Assembly (NCBI GenBank): GCA_020851035.1
Contig: JADZDM010000012.1
Coordinates: 248,001-312,000, forward strand
DNA: 64,000 nt
Direction: 5' to 3'
Origin: Gemmatimonadaceae bacterium
GTDB lineage: Bacteria > Gemmatimonadota > Gemmatimonadetes > Gemmatimonadales > Gemmatimonadaceae
Shown: positions 35,283-43,540 of the stretch, piece after piece
Position numbering within the stretch: the first letter of the stretch is position 1
Layout: every line of letters begins with the position of its first letter
Program-made: the position numbers and the translations under genes
Notes under the pieces: model-generated
Told to the model about the DNA's origin: nothing
Seen by the model: the letters and a program-made list of their open reading frames with translations, nothing else
Database searches by the model: none

Positions 35283-36347
35283 TCAGGAAACGGCGCGGAT
35301 CGGCGTGTCGGTCAGCACGTAACGCGCGGATTGCGCCGGTGCCCGCCGGTCCGCCAGCGCCGCCAGCACTGCCACGACGAACCCGAGCATCAGCCCCACT
35401 CCTGCTGCGAGTCCGCCCCAGAGCAGCGGGCGCTGGAGAGGCCGGTCAGGGGGCGTGGCGACATCGACGGTGGTCAGCAGCGGCGTGTCGCGGACTTCCG
35501 CCACGCGGCTCTCCTCGAACGTCTTCGTGAGGCCGACCAGGATCCCCTCCTTCACGCGCACCATCCGGTCGAGCTGGTCGTACATCGCCAGCAGCCGCGG
35601 CGACTCGTAGTAGTTCCGGTTGGCATCGAGGAACGACTGGCGCGCATGCTCCGCGGAATCGAGTTCCGCCTGCGCCGTCACCAGGCGCGCCTCGGCGAAC
35701 CGGCGCTGCTCGGTCGAGGCGCGCTGCCGCCGCTCGAGGTTGAAGCGGTTGAGCAACTGGAGCATGTGGTTCGCCACCGCCGCCGAGAGCACGGGGTCGC
35801 GCAGCGTCACGCTCAGGTTCACGATGCTGCTCTTGCGGCTGATGACGACCAGCACCTTGCGCTTGAACTTCCGCATTCCGTTGCCGAAGCGGCGCTCGGG
35901 CGTGCTGCCCGACACGTCGAGCAGTTCCAGCAGGGGCTTCTTCACCGCCGGCTGCGCCGGATCCGCGAACGGGGTGCGCAGCGTGGTGGCAAGGAGTTCG
36001 CTGCTGGTGAGCACGTCGGCGAAGAACTCGGTGGACGGGCCGTCCTTGAGCCGCGCCAGCGCACTGGCCCCGCCGGCGTCCCCGAGCAGCGAGCCGATGC
36101 CGCCGAGCGCGCCGAGCAGGCTGGTGTTGTTGGAGCCGAGCGCCTGCTCGGGCACGAAGGTGGTGGTGGCGGTCCAGGTCTTCGGCCAGAGCAGCGCCGC
36201 TGCCGCACCCAGGCCGGCCGCGAGGAACGGGGCCACCACGATCCAGCTCCAGCGGCGCAGCAGGCCGCGGCGCAGCTCGACGATCGAGAACTCCTCGACC
36301 GGCAAGGACGTCGCACTGGTGCTGGCTGGCGCGGGCTCAGGAGTCAC
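35283..36347 (-). CDS. Chain-length determinant protein (Wzz/GNVR type)
   Basis: This 354-residue inner-membrane co-polymerase has TM1 at about residues 38-58 (WSWIVVAPFLAAGLGAAAALLW). A Gly-rich loop follows (LLGALGGIGSLLGDAGG), then a periplasmic coiled-coil part and TM2 at about 308-332. PPDRPLQRP lies just before TM2, as is typical. No kinase domain follows. GTG 36347 overlaps the stop of the GT2 gene (GTGA); a longer form from 36557 would add Arg-rich sequence. It is the second Wzz in the window and is shorter than the first. Confidence 0.87.
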   Translation of the reverse strand: MTPEPAPASTSATSLPVEEFSIVELRRGLLRRWSWIVVAPFLAAGLGAAAALLWPKTWTATTTFVPEQALGSNNTSLLGALGGIGSLLGDAGGASALARLKDGPSTEFFADVLTSSELLATTLRTPFADPAQPAVKKPLLELLDVSGSTPERRFGNGMRKFKRKVLVVISRKSSIVNLSVTLRDPVLSAAVANHMLQLLNRFNLERRQRASTEQRRFAEARLVTAQAELDSAEHARQSFLDANRNYYESPRLLAMYDQLDRMVRVKEGILVGLTKTFEESRVAEVRDTPLLTTVDVATPPDRPLQRPLLWGGLAAGVGLMLGFVVAVLAALADRRAPAQSARYVLTDTPIRAVS

Positions 36348-37417
36348 GGCGGGGAAGACGATGGGTGATCGGTCGCGGCCGTCGGCCGTGGCGCCGGCAG
36401 GCCACCGGCGAGCACGAGCCGCGCCACTGCGGCCGCCCTTCGGCGGTCGCCGCGCCGCAGACGATTGAGCGCGGCTCCGAACAGGCTCGAATATACGGCG
36501 GGCAGCCGCCCGGGGAAAAAGCGTCGCGTGAGCCGAAGCCTGGCCGAGATGCCGCACAGGTCCGCCAGCTCGCTCCGGGCCTGCACCGCACGCACGCCGG
36601 CGCCGATGGTCGCCCCCTCACGGTGCCAGACCACCGCCTCGGCCACCAGCCGCGTCGACCAGCCACGGGCCCGGCAGCTCCAGTCGAGCTCCTCGCCATA
36701 GAGGAAACTCTCCTCGTTCAGCAGCCCCACCGTGCGCAGCGCCGCGGCGCGGATGACCCAGCTCGCGCCGTACACATAGCCCGGCGGAGTGGGGATCCGG
36801 CTCAGCGGCTGGGCCAGGCTCGCGCCGTCGTGCAGCCGCTGGCTGGTGGCCAGCCAGGCGTTCCAGCGGCACCAGCCCACCGACTGCACGATCGTGGGAC
36901 GGTCGTAGTAGCAGACCGTGGTGCCGAACTGCCCGACCGTGGCCGGCGCCGCGTCCAGGGCGGCACGGATGGCCTGGACACAGGGGCCGTCGACCACGGT
37001 GTCGTTGTTGAGCAGCCAGACGGCATCCACTCGTGCGTCGGAGAGCGCCACCCGGATCCCGGTGTTCATCCCGGCGGCGAAACCGCGGTTGTCACCGCTC
37101 GTGACGAAAGCCCACGGCGCGGCGCGCGGCGGGGCCTCCTGGTCGTCGTCGAGGAGCTGCCACGTGGCGTCCGGATCGCCGTCGAGCGGCCACCAATGCG
37201 AGGCGACGGTGTCATGCACCGGACGGGCCGTCCCGGTGCACCCGCCGTGTATCCATCCCCGCACGCGCGCGGCACTGTCGTCGGGTGAGGCGTTGTCCAC
37301 CACGATCACGCGCGCGAGGCCCGCGCGCACCGCCGGCACGAGGCTCTGCAGGCAGGTCACGGTGTCGCGCCAGCGGCCGTACTGCAGCACCACCACGGCG
37401 AGCACAGGCGCACTCAC
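36344..37417 (-). CDS. Family 2 glycosyltransferase (rhamnosyltransferase-like)
   Basis: This 357-residue soluble GT-A enzyme has VVVLQYGRWRDTVTCLQSL at the N-terminus, VIVVDNASPDDS as the nucleotide-binding strand-loop, and NDT (LLNNDTVVDG) as the DxD equivalent. The GYVYGASWVIRAAAL and EELDWSCRARGW stretches are typical of rhamnosyltransferase-like GT2 enzymes. GTG 37417 overlaps the flippase stop (GTGA), and the gene in turn overlaps wzz. It acts on the cytoplasmic face, building the repeat unit. Confidence 0.89.
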   Translation of the reverse strand: MSAPVLAVVVLQYGRWRDTVTCLQSLVPAVRAGLARVIVVDNASPDDSAARVRGWIHGGCTGTARPVHDTVASHWWPLDGDPDATWQLLDDDQEAPPRAAPWAFVTSGDNRGFAAGMNTGIRVALSDARVDAVWLLNNDTVVDGPCVQAIRAALDAAPATVGQFGTTVCYYDRPTIVQSVGWCRWNAWLATSQRLHDGASLAQPLSRIPTPPGYVYGASWVIRAAALRTVGLLNEESFLYGEELDWSCRARGWSTRLVAEAVVWHREGATIGAGVRAVQARSELADLCGISARLRLTRRFFPGRLPAVYSSLFGAALNRLRRGDRRRAAAVARLVLAGGLPAPRPTAATDHPSSSPP

Positions 37418-38925
37418 GGGGCACCACCCAGTGGGCCCAGGACCAGTCGTTCAGACGCCGGACGCTGCATCCAGAGCACCACCGGTGCCAGCAGCGTGAC
37501 CGCCAGCGCGCCGGCCAGGGGGAGACGTGCCGACGGGGCGATGAGCGCGGATCCGAGCCAGGCACAGAGCGCCACCGACGCGACGCCGCCGGCGGAGAGC
37601 AGCATGCTGCGCACCGGCAGGGCAGCGACGCGCTGTGAGAGGGCGGCCAGCAGCAGCGCGTCACACACCGCGCGGATCGACCACGCGGCAGCCACGCCGA
37701 CGATCCCGGCGCGCTGCACGCCCACCCACAGCAGAAGCGCGAAGGGCACCACCTCGAGCAGGTGCAGCGTCGCGGTCCATTTCGCGCGCCCGCTGGCCTG
37801 CAGGATGGTGATCGGGGCGGCCGCGATGCAGTTGGCCGCGAGTCCGATGGCGAGGATGCGCAGCACCGTCACGCTGTCGCCGGAGTACTGCGCCCCACCG
37901 GCCAGTTGCAGCAGCCACGGCGCGAGGAGGCAGGCCACGCAGCAGGCGGGCACCACGAGCGCAGTGAGCAGGCGCACCGCGGCAGCGTACAACGGCGCCA
38001 TGCGTCCGGGCTCCGATTCCGCCGCCGCAGCGACTGCGGGGAAGACGACCATCATCAGGGCGCCGGGCACGATCCAGAGCTTCGTGATCGCTTCCCACGG
38101 CACGGCATAGAGCGCCACCGCACTCACGGAGATGAACGAGCCGATCAGGAACCGGTCGGCCACGGTCATCAGCGGGCTGAGGACGTTGCTGACGGTCATC
38201 CATGCGCCGGCGCGCAGCAGCGGCCGCAGGTAGGCGGTCGCCGCGCCATCACCGGGGCTCCGCGTGAGTTCGGCGCGCGCGAGGCTCGCATAGCGCCACC
38301 ACGCCCACAGTCGCACGCCGGCCAGTGTCGCGGCGATCACCGTGAGCGAGGCCGTGAACGGCAGCAGCAGCAACGGCACCAGGAAGGTGCCCACGCTCAC
38401 CGGGAGCCGCACGAAGTTGATCGCCGTGAACCGCTGCCGGGCCTCGAGCACGGCCCGTGGCGCACTGGCACCGGTCACGGCCGGCACCGAGAGCGCGAAC
38501 AACACGGAGCTCATCACCGCGTCCGATCGAAGCACCGCGCTCACCTGCAGCACGTGGGTGACGTACCACGGCGCGACCACGGCGCCGAGCAGGCCCACCA
38601 GGAGCCCGACGATCGTCAGGGTGACATGTGCCGTGGCGACGTACGCGCGGATCGGTGAGGCAATTGCGGATCCGGCATCGTTCGCCGCGACCATCCGCGT
38701 CAGCGCGCGGCCGAGGCCGAAGTCGAGCAGCGTGGCATAGCCGAGCCAGGCCCAGGCCAGCGCGAGGAGACCGAGCCGCTCGGTGCCGAGGTGGCGCGTG
38801 AGCAACGGCAGCGCGATCAGCGCCACCGGGATCGGTGCCGCGCTGGTGACGAGGCTGAAGGCCCCGTTCCGCATCAGCGACGGCGCGCGCGGCGTGCCGG
38901 CTGCGGACGAGGCCTCGTCTGCCAT
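37414..38925 (-). CDS. Wzx-type oligosaccharide flippase
   Basis: This 503-residue MATE-like/PST-family membrane protein with about 12-14 TM segments should flip lipid-linked repeat units to the periplasm. The N-terminal NGAFSLVTSAAPIPVALIALPLLTRHLGTERLGLLALAW pattern (GTERLG) and the internal ADRFLIGSFISVSAVALYAV motif are typical for the family. It is the only flippase visible in the window, although two sets of Wza/Wzz/Wzy-like genes are present. The ATG lies 14 bp after the stop of the large wza-like gene. Confidence 0.9.
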   Translation of the reverse strand: MADEASSAAGTPRAPSLMRNGAFSLVTSAAPIPVALIALPLLTRHLGTERLGLLALAWAWLGYATLLDFGLGRALTRMVAANDAGSAIASPIRAYVATAHVTLTIVGLLVGLLGAVVAPWYVTHVLQVSAVLRSDAVMSSVLFALSVPAVTGASAPRAVLEARQRFTAINFVRLPVSVGTFLVPLLLLPFTASLTVIAATLAGVRLWAWWRYASLARAELTRSPGDGAATAYLRPLLRAGAWMTVSNVLSPLMTVADRFLIGSFISVSAVALYAVPWEAITKLWIVPGALMMVVFPAVAAAAESEPGRMAPLYAAAVRLLTALVVPACCVACLLAPWLLQLAGGAQYSGDSVTVLRILAIGLAANCIAAAPITILQASGRAKWTATLHLLEVVPFALLLWVGVQRAGIVGVAAAWSIRAVCDALLLAALSQRVAALPVRSMLLSAGGVASVALCAWLGSALIAPSARLPLAGALAVTLLAPVVLWMQRPASERLVLGPLGGAP

Positions 38926-38939
38926 GGGGCCCGTGATGA

Positions 38940-41591
38940 CTAACGGGTCTGGATGATGATCGTCGCCAGCGACGCGAGCACCGCCGCGAAGGTGCCGATG
39001 ATGGACGCGATCTGTGTGCGGGAGGCGAGGGTGTCCTGGCGTTCGGTGCGATCCCGCTTCGGCACCGTCACCACCGCACCCGGCCGGGGCGTGGGCTGGC
39101 CGTCGGGCAGGAACAGGCGGCGCGACACGGCATCCACGCGGCCGTTGGGCTGCGTGACGTAGGTGCGTGGCAGGTCGGCGTCCAGGCGCCCGCCGCCGGC
39201 GGCGCGGATGTAGTACTGCATGTCCTTCCCGCGCACGTAGGGCAGGGCGGTCGGCGAGTTCACCGCGCCGTCCACGCGCACCACGGCGTCATACCGGGGG
39301 ATCGTGATGGAGTCGCCGTCGAAGAGGATGATGTTGTCCTGCGCCTGCCCATCCTTGAGCACCGCCGGCAGATCGACGCCGATGCGGCCGATGCGGTTGC
39401 GCCGGCGCGAGAAATTCACGCCGTCGGCGTACGCTTCCTTCGTCAGCCCGCCGGCGCGCTGCAGCACGTCACTCAGCCGCTCCGACTTCTTCACCAGCGT
39501 GTAGCTGCCAGGGAAGCGCACCTCGCCACCGACGAACACCGTCCGCTGGAGCTCCCAGTCGGGCTGGCGCAGGATCAGCACGTTGTCATACGGGTCGAGC
39601 ACGACTTCCGAGGTGCCGGAGGCGGCGCCGGCCATGCCGGGCGGGCCGGCGTACCGGCCGTCGGGACCGCGCTCGAAGAGGTAGCTCGAGTCCATCGGCA
39701 CGCGCATGGTGGTCGCCGTCAGGCCATCGACGCGTGAGCGCGGCATGCGCGCCACTTCCGCCTCGTTCAGCATCGCGCTCTCCTGCAGGCCACCAGCCAG
39801 CAGCACGAGGTCGCGCATCGTCATGCCGTCCTGGTACGGATATCGTCCACTCCGCCGCACGGCGCCGGTGATCGCGACGTAGCGGATGGGGCGGAACTCG
39901 CTCCGGCCGAACACGCGGATCTCGTCCTCTTCCTGCAGCACGGGATCGCCGACCACGGTGCCGAGGGTGTCCGCGAGCGTGGCGCGCAGCTGGCTGCGGG
40001 TGGAGTCGGAATTGAGGCGCGAGATGAGCACCTGGCCGAGGTAGGTGTCCGGCTTCAGGCCCCCCGCCTTCCGGATCGCCTCGCTCAGTCGCATGCCGGG
40101 GGTGAGGCCGACGGTGCCGGGGGTGAACACGTTGCCGCGCAGCACCACGCGATTCCGCACGCGGTCCGCCACCTTCAGCACACGAATGACGTCGCCATCG
40201 ACGAGTGCCAGCGCAGGGACATCTCCGGTGCCGCCGCTCACGTCGAGCACGGCGCGGTCGCTGCCGGGGCGGGTGCGGTCGCGGGCGGCGGTGAGCCGTT
40301 CGACCTGGATCCGCGAGCGCGCTGCCGTCGGCAGCAGGCCACCGGCCGCGCGGACGATGTCGGCCAGCGACCCGTCCCGACCGACTTCATACGTGCCCGG
40401 ACGGCTCACCTCACCCACCACCCGCACCCGTCCGGTGTGGATCGGCACGAAGACGATGTCGCCGTTGAGCAGCCGCTGGTCGCGCGACGCGTCGCCGCGC
40501 ACGAGGTAGTCGTAGAGGTCGATCGTGCCGACGACACGGCCGTTCCGCCGGACCTGCACCGCACGCAGCGACCCGTTCATGGTCGGGCCACCGGCCGCAT
40601 ACAGCGCGGTCAGTGCGGTGCCCGCGGCCGACACGCGATAGCTGCCCGGGCGCGCCACGTCGCCGACCACGAAGATCTGGTTCGTCCGGAGCCGCGCCAT
40701 GCTCACGCTGAAGCGCGTGGTGGCGCCGGGCCCGCGGCGCACGCCGGAGTACGAGCGGCTCAGGCGCGAGTACAGCAGGTCCTCGAGCTGCGCCATGGTC
40801 AGGTTGGCCACGCTGAGCTGCCCGACCTGCGGAATGACGACGAAGCCCTCGCGGGTCACTTCCAGCGAGTGTGCCTGCTCCACGTCGCCGGTGAGGATCA
40901 GCACCAGCCGGTCGCCGGGGCCCAGGCGGTAGCTCGCGTCCACCGGCCCGGCGAGGTTGGCGTCGAACTGCGAGGCGTTGCGCGCCGAGAAGAGATCGAG
41001 GCCGAACACCTTCAGGCCGCTGTCACGCTGGATGGAATCGGTGCGCAGCCAGAGGTACTGCTCGTACGACGTCAGCTTCCGGCCGTCCCGCCCGCGGACG
41101 TCGGTGGGGATGCGGGGATCCAGCGTGCTGTCGAACGGTGTCTGCAGCGAGTCACCGAGAATGCGCTTGGTGCGGTTCGTGTCGCCCGGAAAGTCGAAGT
41201 CGCTCGAGTCGGCGATGCCGAGCTCGCGCAGCGCCGAGAACACGTCCGGTGTCGGCATCATTCCGCTGGTGGAACCCGCCTGGCCCGGCATGCCCGGCAG
41301 CGCCGGTGTGCCCTGGGCGCTGCTGGTGGGGTCGGTGCTGGATCGGCCTTCGCCCTGCAGGTACGAGTCGAGCAGGTTGTCGGGGTATCCCTGCGCGCGC
41401 AGGCGGGCCCGGATCTGGTCGGGGGTCAGCCCGCTCCCGCCGATCCGCTGGCGGAGCTGGTTGAGCAGGTCGGGCCGGTTCTGCAGGAGCTGTTGTGCCT
41501 GCTGCGGCGAGACCGTCTGGGCGTGCACACCCGACGCCAAATACAAAAAGACCCCGACCGCGAGCAGCGGCCGAAGGAGAAGGCGATTCAT
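38940..41591 (-). CDS. Large polysaccharide export protein with six SLBB repeats (Wza-like)
   Basis: This 883-residue outer-membrane/periplasmic export protein has a signal peptide (LASGVHAQ) and a low-complexity 190-residue N-terminal part rich in Gln, Gly, Pro and Ser. A Poly_export domain (VDASYRLGPGDRLVLILTG) follows at about residue 215. I count six SLBB-type repeats, each ending in a (R)AGG motif. A C-terminal TM helix (IASIIGTFAAVLASLATII) closes the protein. E. coli Wza is under half this length. It probably forms the pore for the second locus. It lies immediately downstream of a tRNA-Val gene, 39 bp away. Confidence 0.9.
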   Translation of the reverse strand: MNRLLLRPLLAVGVFLYLASGVHAQTVSPQQAQQLLQNRPDLLNQLRQRIGGSGLTPDQIRARLRAQGYPDNLLDSYLQGEGRSSTDPTSSAQGTPALPGMPGQAGSTSGMMPTPDVFSALRELGIADSSDFDFPGDTNRTKRILGDSLQTPFDSTLDPRIPTDVRGRDGRKLTSYEQYLWLRTDSIQRDSGLKVFGLDLFSARNASQFDANLAGPVDASYRLGPGDRLVLILTGDVEQAHSLEVTREGFVVIPQVGQLSVANLTMAQLEDLLYSRLSRSYSGVRRGPGATTRFSVSMARLRTNQIFVVGDVARPGSYRVSAAGTALTALYAAGGPTMNGSLRAVQVRRNGRVVGTIDLYDYLVRGDASRDQRLLNGDIVFVPIHTGRVRVVGEVSRPGTYEVGRDGSLADIVRAAGGLLPTAARSRIQVERLTAARDRTRPGSDRAVLDVSGGTGDVPALALVDGDVIRVLKVADRVRNRVVLRGNVFTPGTVGLTPGMRLSEAIRKAGGLKPDTYLGQVLISRLNSDSTRSQLRATLADTLGTVVGDPVLQEEDEIRVFGRSEFRPIRYVAITGAVRRSGRYPYQDGMTMRDLVLLAGGLQESAMLNEAEVARMPRSRVDGLTATTMRVPMDSSYLFERGPDGRYAGPPGMAGAASGTSEVVLDPYDNVLILRQPDWELQRTVFVGGEVRFPGSYTLVKKSERLSDVLQRAGGLTKEAYADGVNFSRRRNRIGRIGVDLPAVLKDGQAQDNIILFDGDSITIPRYDAVVRVDGAVNSPTALPYVRGKDMQYYIRAAGGGRLDADLPRTYVTQPNGRVDAVSRRLFLPDGQPTPRPGAVVTVPKRDRTERQDTLASRTQIASIIGTFAAVLASLATIIIQTR

Positions 41592-41630
41592 CGCTGTCTG
41601 TATGGCTGAGAGACCACGAGCGGGGGGATA

Positions 41631-41704
41631 TGGACGCGCAGGGACTCGAACCCCGGACCTCTGCTGTGTGAAAGCAGCGCTCTAACCAGCTGAGCTACGC
41701 GTCC
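41631..41704 (-). tRNA. tRNA-Val (anticodon CAC)
   Basis: The minus strand folds into a full 74-nt cloverleaf. The acceptor stem is GGACGCG/CGCGTCC with discriminator A, and the D-arm is GCTC...GAGC. The anticodon stem CTGCT/AGCAG has loop TTCACAC, giving anticodon CAC, and the T-arm is CGGGG-TTCGAGT-CCCTG. CCA is not encoded. It reads GUG, the commonest valine codon in these genes. It sits between wza-like and wzi-like genes. Confidence 0.95.
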
Positions 41705-41760
41705 TTCAAATCAAGCTGCAACCCCTCTTCCGAACCCCGGATTGACGAGGACTCGAAGCA

Positions 41761-41772
41761 CGCAAGTCTAAC
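41761..41772 (-). promoter_or_regulatory. Shared 12-mer upstream of tRNA-Val
   Basis: The minus strand reads GTTAGACTTGCG, ending 56 nt before the tRNA-Val gene. An identical copy precedes the tRNA-Met gene. The TAGACT core is a plausible -10 element. No strong -35 is visible. Confidence 0.4.
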
Positions 41773-41856
41773 CGTAACATCGGGTTCGGGGAAGGGGGAG
41801 GGTACCGGCCGCTCTCGCACCGCCACCCGGCGCCCCATGTCCCGTCCCGGACGCAA

Positions 41857-41929
41857 TAGGCCAGGTAGGATTCGAACCTACGACCTGTCGGATTATGAGT
41901 CCGCTGCTCTACCGCTGAGCTACTGGCCC
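41857..41929 (-). tRNA. tRNA-Met (anticodon CAT, elongator type)
   Basis: This is a 73-nt cloverleaf on the minus strand. The acceptor GGGCCAG pairs with CTGGCCT, with a G-U first pair and discriminator A. The D-arm is GCTC...GAGC. The anticodon arm GCGGA-CTCATAA-TCCGA gives anticodon CAT, and the T-arm is GTAGG-TTCGAAT-CCTAC. The three G-C anticodon-stem pairs and unpaired first base of initiator tRNA are absent, so it is probably elongator Met. Ile2 with modified C34 is possible. CCA is not encoded. Confidence 0.93.
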
Positions 41930-41950
41930 GGCCTCCTGCACCTGCACCCG

Positions 41951-41962
41951 CGCAAGTCTAAC
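41951..41962 (-). promoter_or_regulatory. Shared 12-mer upstream of tRNA-Met
   Basis: This is a perfect copy of the GTTAGACTTGCG element at 41761-41772, here ending 21 nt before the tRNA-Met 5' end. The distance fits a -10 box with a short 5' leader for RNase P removal. Confidence 0.45.
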
Positions 41963-41989
41963 AGGGCTCGGGCGGGAGAACGCACGCCG

Positions 41990-43540
41990 TCACGGGAACA
42001 GGCTCGTGCGCAACGTCGCCCACGACGGCTCGAGAGCCACACGCAGCCGCGCCTCCGCTCGCGTCCGGCTCGCGCCCGGGACGCGCAGGTCGTTCGCGGT
42101 TCGGTTCAGCCCCGCGTCAGCGGAAATCTCGGCAGCCGAGCCCAGCCGTGCAGCGCCGCTCACCGCGATGCGGAAGGTTTTCACCACCACCCCTTCGAAG
42201 ATCTCCGGCCAGGTGCTGCGGTCGCCCACCGCAGGATACGGTTCGCGATAGTCGCCGGCGCCCTGGCGCCGGTACGCCACGTATAGCCGCACCGGCATCG
42301 GCAGCACCGGGCCGACATCGATCCCGGCCCGCACCTCGTCGAAATCGCTGTTCCGCTGGCCGAGCCCGACCGTCCGGCTGGTGTATCGCTCGAACCGGTC
42401 CGGTGCCCGGTAGGTCAGCGCCGTCACCCGGGTGTAACTCGCGAAGCCGCGCATCCCCGACCCCAGGGGCAGGCCATCGGCGGTGAGCGCCGTCGCGATG
42501 CCCGGCGGCTCGCCGCACAGGTCGCAGCGATCGATCTGGAAGTCGTCGGCGAAGACCTGCGCACCCAGCATCACGCCGCGGCGGGACTTCCAGAGCACGT
42601 CGGCACCGAAGCCGACGTTGATGGGATCGCCGTCGCTGTACTGTGCCAGGAACACCGGCGCGGCCGGGTTGGACAGCGACGGCTGGAAGCCACGCGCCAC
42701 CCCGCCGTAGAGCACACTCTCGCTCACACCGAACTCGAACCTGCCCAGCTGCAGGCCCAGGCGGTGCGCGGCGAAGTAGCGCTGCGCCATGGTATCAGTC
42801 GTGAAATTGAGGCGCTCGTCATCGAGTCGCGCCACCACCGACGACAGGTGTGCGCGGTCGGTGCCCAGGCGCACGTAGAGGTGGTCGTAGCTGTACGCGC
42901 CGTTGCTCAGCATCAGGCCGAGCTGACCCGGCAGCGCCCACGACCGGCCCACACGACCCACCTGCAGCGTGGCGAAACGGGACGACGCACCGATGTAGGC
43001 ATCCTCGGTGCGGGCACTGATCACGCGGTCGCGCCGGCCGAGGAATTCGGGATCGACCTTCATCCGCTGGTCGGCCAGCACCCGCATCGCGCCGGTGAAC
43101 GGGCCCGAGGCCAGCAGCGCGCGCACCGTGAATCCCGGCGCGAGCGTGTTCACCCGGTCGGACTGCATCAGGTCGCGCGTGCCACTGGTCTGCGCGAACG
43201 CATACCCGGCGAGCCCCACGGCCAGCACGCCGCTGTCGGCGTCCGTGATCCCGGGAGCGTACTTCGCCACCGCGGCCTCGATCGCGGACAGCCAGCGCCG
43301 CGCCCCCGCGTCGTGCAGGGCGCCACGCGCGTCGGCGATGGCCGCGCGCACGGCACCGACGGTGTACGGGCGCTCGATCACCGGCAGGGTGCGGAGCTGT
43401 CCGCGCGCCTGCAGCGCGTCGATGTACGTGTAGGCGATGTCGTCCATCGGCAGCAGTGCCTGCTGCGCGTGGAGCGGCGCCACTGCCGCGAGCGAGAGCG
43501 TCACCGTGCATGCCAGCCGCCGGACCGTCACCGATGCCAT
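41990..43540 (-). CDS. Capsule-assembly Wzi-like outer-membrane protein
   Basis: This 516-residue protein has a signal peptide (MASVTVRRLACTVTLSLAAVAPLHAQ). A short helical region with LLPMDDIAYTYIDAL follows, then a long beta-rich barrel. The order of a helical bundle before an OM barrel, and sequence such as FEFGVSESVLYGG near the middle, fit the Wzi capsule-anchoring family. Wzi binds capsule polymer at the cell surface. The ATG at 43540 overlaps the end of the DUF2279 gene by 13 bp. Two tRNA genes separate it from the wza-like gene of the same strand. Confidence 0.8.
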   Translation of the reverse strand: MASVTVRRLACTVTLSLAAVAPLHAQQALLPMDDIAYTYIDALQARGQLRTLPVIERPYTVGAVRAAIADARGALHDAGARRWLSAIEAAVAKYAPGITDADSGVLAVGLAGYAFAQTSGTRDLMQSDRVNTLAPGFTVRALLASGPFTGAMRVLADQRMKVDPEFLGRRDRVISARTEDAYIGASSRFATLQVGRVGRSWALPGQLGLMLSNGAYSYDHLYVRLGTDRAHLSSVVARLDDERLNFTTDTMAQRYFAAHRLGLQLGRFEFGVSESVLYGGVARGFQPSLSNPAAPVFLAQYSDGDPINVGFGADVLWKSRRGVMLGAQVFADDFQIDRCDLCGEPPGIATALTADGLPLGSGMRGFASYTRVTALTYRAPDRFERYTSRTVGLGQRNSDFDEVRAGIDVGPVLPMPVRLYVAYRRQGAGDYREPYPAVGDRSTWPEIFEGVVVKTFRIAVSGAARLGSAAEISADAGLNRTANDLRVPGASRTRAEARLRVALEPSWATLRTSLFP

